Shown here: piece by piece, positions 13,483 through 15,362 of the stretch
How positions within the stretch are numbered: the first letter of the stretch is position 1
How the letters are laid out: the number at the start of each line of letters is the position of its first letter
Assembly (NCBI GenBank): GCA_937871635.1
Contig: CALMNS010000667.1
Coordinates: 1 to 15,362, forward strand
Direction of reading: 5' to 3'
DNA length: 15,362 nucleotides
From: an uncultured Solirubrobacter sp.
GTDB lineage: Bacteria; Actinomycetota; Thermoleophilia; Solirubrobacterales; Solirubrobacteraceae
Made by a program: the position numbers and the translations under genes
Notes under the pieces: model-generated
Told to the model about the DNA's origin: nothing
Databases searched by the model: none
Seen by the model: the letters and a program-made list of their open reading frames with translations, nothing else

Positions 13483-15132
13483 GTGCCGCGCGTGATCACC
13501 GCCAACCTGACCGACGTCCCGTTCGACGTCATCGTCGTCGGCGCCGGCATCAACGGGGCGGGCATCGCGCGCGACGCCGTGATGCGCGGGCTGAAGGTGC
13601 TGCTGCTCGACAAGGGGGACGTCTCCGCGGGCACGACGAGCTGGTCGACCCGCCTGATCCACGGCGGGCTGCGCTACCTCGAGCACCGCGAGGTCGGCCT
13701 GGTGCGCGAGTCGCTCAAGGAGCGCGAGCGGCTCCTGCGGATCGCGCCGCACCTCGTGCGCCCGCTCGAGTTCATGATCCCGATCTACGCCGACGACAAG
13801 CGCGGGCCGCGCCTCGTCCGGCTCGGGATGGTGGCCTACGACGCGCTGTCGGTCGACAAGTCGCTCGACCACCACCGGATGCTCTCCCCGCAGGAGGCGC
13901 GCGAGCGCGAGCCGGGCCTGACCCCCGACGGGCTGCGCGGCGCCGCCGTCTACTTCGACGCCCAGGCGGAGTACCCGGAGCGCCTGGCGGTCGAGAACGC
14001 GCTCGACGCCCGGCGCCGCGGCGCCACGGTCGTCCCGTACGCCAAGGTCACCGAGCTCGTGCGCGAGGGCGGCCGCGTGGTCGGGGTCCGCTTCGCCGAC
14101 GTCCTCGACGGCGGCCGCACGCACACCGCCAGCGCCCCGCTCGTCGTCAACGCCGCCGGCCCGTGGGTCGACAAGGTGTTGCACGGGACGAGCGACGCCG
14201 AGGCCGCCCGCCGGATCGGCGGCACCAAGGGCTCGCACATCGTCGTCGGCCGCTTCCCGGGCGCGCCGCGCGAGGCGCTCTACATCGAGGCCGACGACGG
14301 CCGCCCGTACTTCGTGGTCCCGTGGAACGGCCTGTTCCTGATCGGGACGACCGACAAGCGCTACGCGGGTGACCTCGACGAGGTGGTCGCCGACGAGTCC
14401 GAGATCGGGTACCTGATCTCCGAGACGAACCAGGTCATCCCGGGGGCGGGGCTCACCCGCGACCACGTCCTCTACACCTACTCCGGCGTGCGCCCGCTGC
14501 CGCACGTCTCCGACGGCGGCGAGGGCGGGATCACGCGCCGCCACATCATCGAGGACCATGCCCCGGAGCTCGAGGGCCTGCTCACCATCATCGGCGGCAA
14601 GCTCACGACGTACCGATCGCTCGCCGAGCAGTGCGTCGACAAGGTGTTCGACAAGCTCGGCCGCTCGTCGCCCAAGTGCCGTACGGGCAAGGAGTCGCTG
14701 CCGGGCGGCGCGATGGGGGACCTCGGCGCCTTCCGCGCGCAGTTCGTGCCCGCCAGCGGGCTGCCCGCGCCGGCCGCCGAGCGGCTCGTGCGCATCTACG
14801 GCTCGCGCGCCGTCGAGGTGCTCGACACGGTCGGCGACGACCCCTCGCTGCTCGAGCCGCTCGACCCCGAGACGGGCGCGATCAAGGCGGAGGTCCTGTT
14901 CGCGTTCCGCGTGGAGCTGGCGCAGAACCTGACCGACCTCATGCTCCGGCGCACGATGGTGGGGATGAACTCGAAGGTGGCCGTCGGCGCCGACGAGGTC
15001 GCGGCCGAGGTCGCCATGCGCCACCTGGCCTGGGACGAGGACCGCGCCCGTGAGGAGATCGAGGCCTACCGGAGCTACATCCGGCGGATGACGCCGCGCT
15101 CGCTCGCGAGCTCGCGGTCGGTCGCCGCCTGA
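13483..15132 (+). CDS. glpD: Aerobic glycerol-3-phosphate dehydrogenase (FAD-dependent)
   Basis: 549 aa from the GTG at 13483; a second in-frame GTG at 13492 (three codons later) fits the weak AAGGA at 13477-13481 better. An upstream GTG at 13426 would lie inside glpF and is rejected. GlpD oxidises sn-glycerol 3-phosphate to dihydroxyacetone phosphate at the membrane and passes electrons to quinone. The FAD fold is clear: VIVVGAGINGAGIARD with the GxGxxG at 20-25, and LLLDKGDVSAGTTSWSTRLI. Later family blocks are IHGGLRYLE, VNAAGPWVDKV, GTKGSHIV, YSGVRPLPH and IIGGKLTTYRSLAEQ. The C-terminal helical domain typical of bacterial GlpD is present, with RVELAQNLTDLMLRRTMVG. It stands opposite glpFK and completes the glycerol pathway; its stop overlaps the following SDR start by one base. 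Product is secure; only the exact start is uncertain. Confidence 0.95.
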   Translation: MPRVITANLTDVPFDVIVVGAGINGAGIARDAVMRGLKVLLLDKGDVSAGTTSWSTRLIHGGLRYLEHREVGLVRESLKERERLLRIAPHLVRPLEFMIPIYADDKRGPRLVRLGMVAYDALSVDKSLDHHRMLSPQEAREREPGLTPDGLRGAAVYFDAQAEYPERLAVENALDARRRGATVVPYAKVTELVREGGRVVGVRFADVLDGGRTHTASAPLVVNAAGPWVDKVLHGTSDAEAARRIGGTKGSHIVVGRFPGAPREALYIEADDGRPYFVVPWNGLFLIGTTDKRYAGDLDEVVADESEIGYLISETNQVIPGAGLTRDHVLYTYSGVRPLPHVSDGGEGGITRRHIIEDHAPELEGLLTIIGGKLTTYRSLAEQCVDKVFDKLGRSSPKCRTGKESLPGGAMGDLGAFRAQFVPASGLPAPAAERLVRIYGSRAVEVLDTVGDDPSLLEPLDPETGAIKAEVLFAFRVELAQNLTDLMLRRTMVGMNSKVAVGADEVAAEVAMRHLAWDEDRAREEIEAYRSYIRRMTPRSLASSRSVAA

Positions 15133-15362
15133 TGGGCGTCCTCGCGGCCTTCGACCTGACGGGTCGGGTGGCCGTGGTGACCGGGGCGAACCGGGGGCTC
15201 GGGGAGGGGTTCGCCCACGCCCTCGCGCAGGCGGGCGCCACGGTGGTGGTCGCCGCCCGCGACGTCGATCGGGCGGCGCCGGTGGTCGACGCGATCGGGG
15301 CGGCGGGCGGCGAGGCCGCCGCGGCGGCGCTCGACGTCACCGACCGCGGCTCGGTCGAGGCG
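15132..15362 (+). CDS. Short-chain dehydrogenase/reductase, N-terminal part (runs off the right edge)
   Basis: 77 codons from the ATG at 15132, open to the end of the window. TGATG joins the glpD stop to this start with a one-base overlap, so it should be translated from the glpD message. The N-terminus FDLTGRVAVVTGANRGLG contains the SDR TGxxxGxG nucleotide-binding motif at residues 17-24, then AHALAQAGATVVVAARD as the second beta strand. An Arg-Asp pair after that strand could favour NADP but is not decisive. LDVTDRGSV marks the next strand of the Rossmann fold. The catalytic Ser-Tyr-Lys part lies outside the window, so the substrate cannot be judged. The position suggests a polyol or sugar-related oxidoreductase tied to glycerol use, but that is inference. 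The family call is firm. Confidence 0.9.
   Translation, partial: MGVLAAFDLTGRVAVVTGANRGLGEGFAHALAQAGATVVVAARDVDRAAPVVDAIGAAGGEAAAAALDVTDRGSVEA

Noticed and set aside
13459..15024. A 521-codon frame antisense to glpD
   Set aside because: glpD shows FAD-binding and family motifs in order; the antisense product has the typical composition of high-GC shadow translation.

Overview
The window is high-GC bacterial DNA (most third codon positions are G or C; GTG, TTG and possibly CTG starts are common). The RNA polymerase subunits look actinobacterial: RpoB has a DLLRAAEELGIDLS-type C-terminal segment like that of Mycobacterium, and RpoC has the Cys60/62/75/78 zinc-site numbering. Together with secreted ferritin-like proteins and a glpFK/glpD locus, this suggests a deep-branching Actinomycetota, possibly Thermoleophilia/Solirubrobacterales. 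That placement is an inference from protein character, not a database result.

Region 1 (1-2273, minus strand) is a tight cell-envelope operon. In transcription order it has two paralogous exported ferritin-like proteins with di-iron-type ExxH motifs, an exported L,D-transpeptidase (YkuD, HGC active site), and the first 50 codons of an unidentified exported protein that runs off the left edge. The last three genes are joined to one another by 4-bp GTGA stop/start overlaps, and the two ferritin-like genes lie 3 nt apart.

Region 2 (2274-10415, plus strand) is a 361-bp divergent intergenic region with an extended -10 element, then rpoB (TTG start, strong GAGGAG Shine-Dalgarno) and rpoC, closed by a hairpin terminator. 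The usual ribosomal-protein neighbours (rplJ/rplL before, rpsL after) are absent on both sides. Both large subunits end in acidic low-complexity tails.

Region 3 (10487-11208, minus strand) is a type II toxin-antitoxin pair: a ribbon-helix-helix antitoxin and a PIN-domain toxin. The toxin has no ATG, GTG or TTG that would keep its first catalytic aspartate; the only plausible full-length start is a CTG in a CTGA overlap with the antitoxin stop.

Region 4 (11231-15362) is a glycerol catabolism locus. glpF (facilitator) and glpK (kinase) run left; glpD (FAD-dependent glycerol-3-phosphate dehydrogenase) and the beginning of an SDR oxidoreductase run right. Glycerol would enter through GlpF, be phosphorylated by GlpK and oxidised by GlpD to dihydroxyacetone phosphate. 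The divergent starts are only about 20 bp apart, so the promoters must extend into coding sequence. No RNA genes, insertion sequences or CRISPR arrays were seen.
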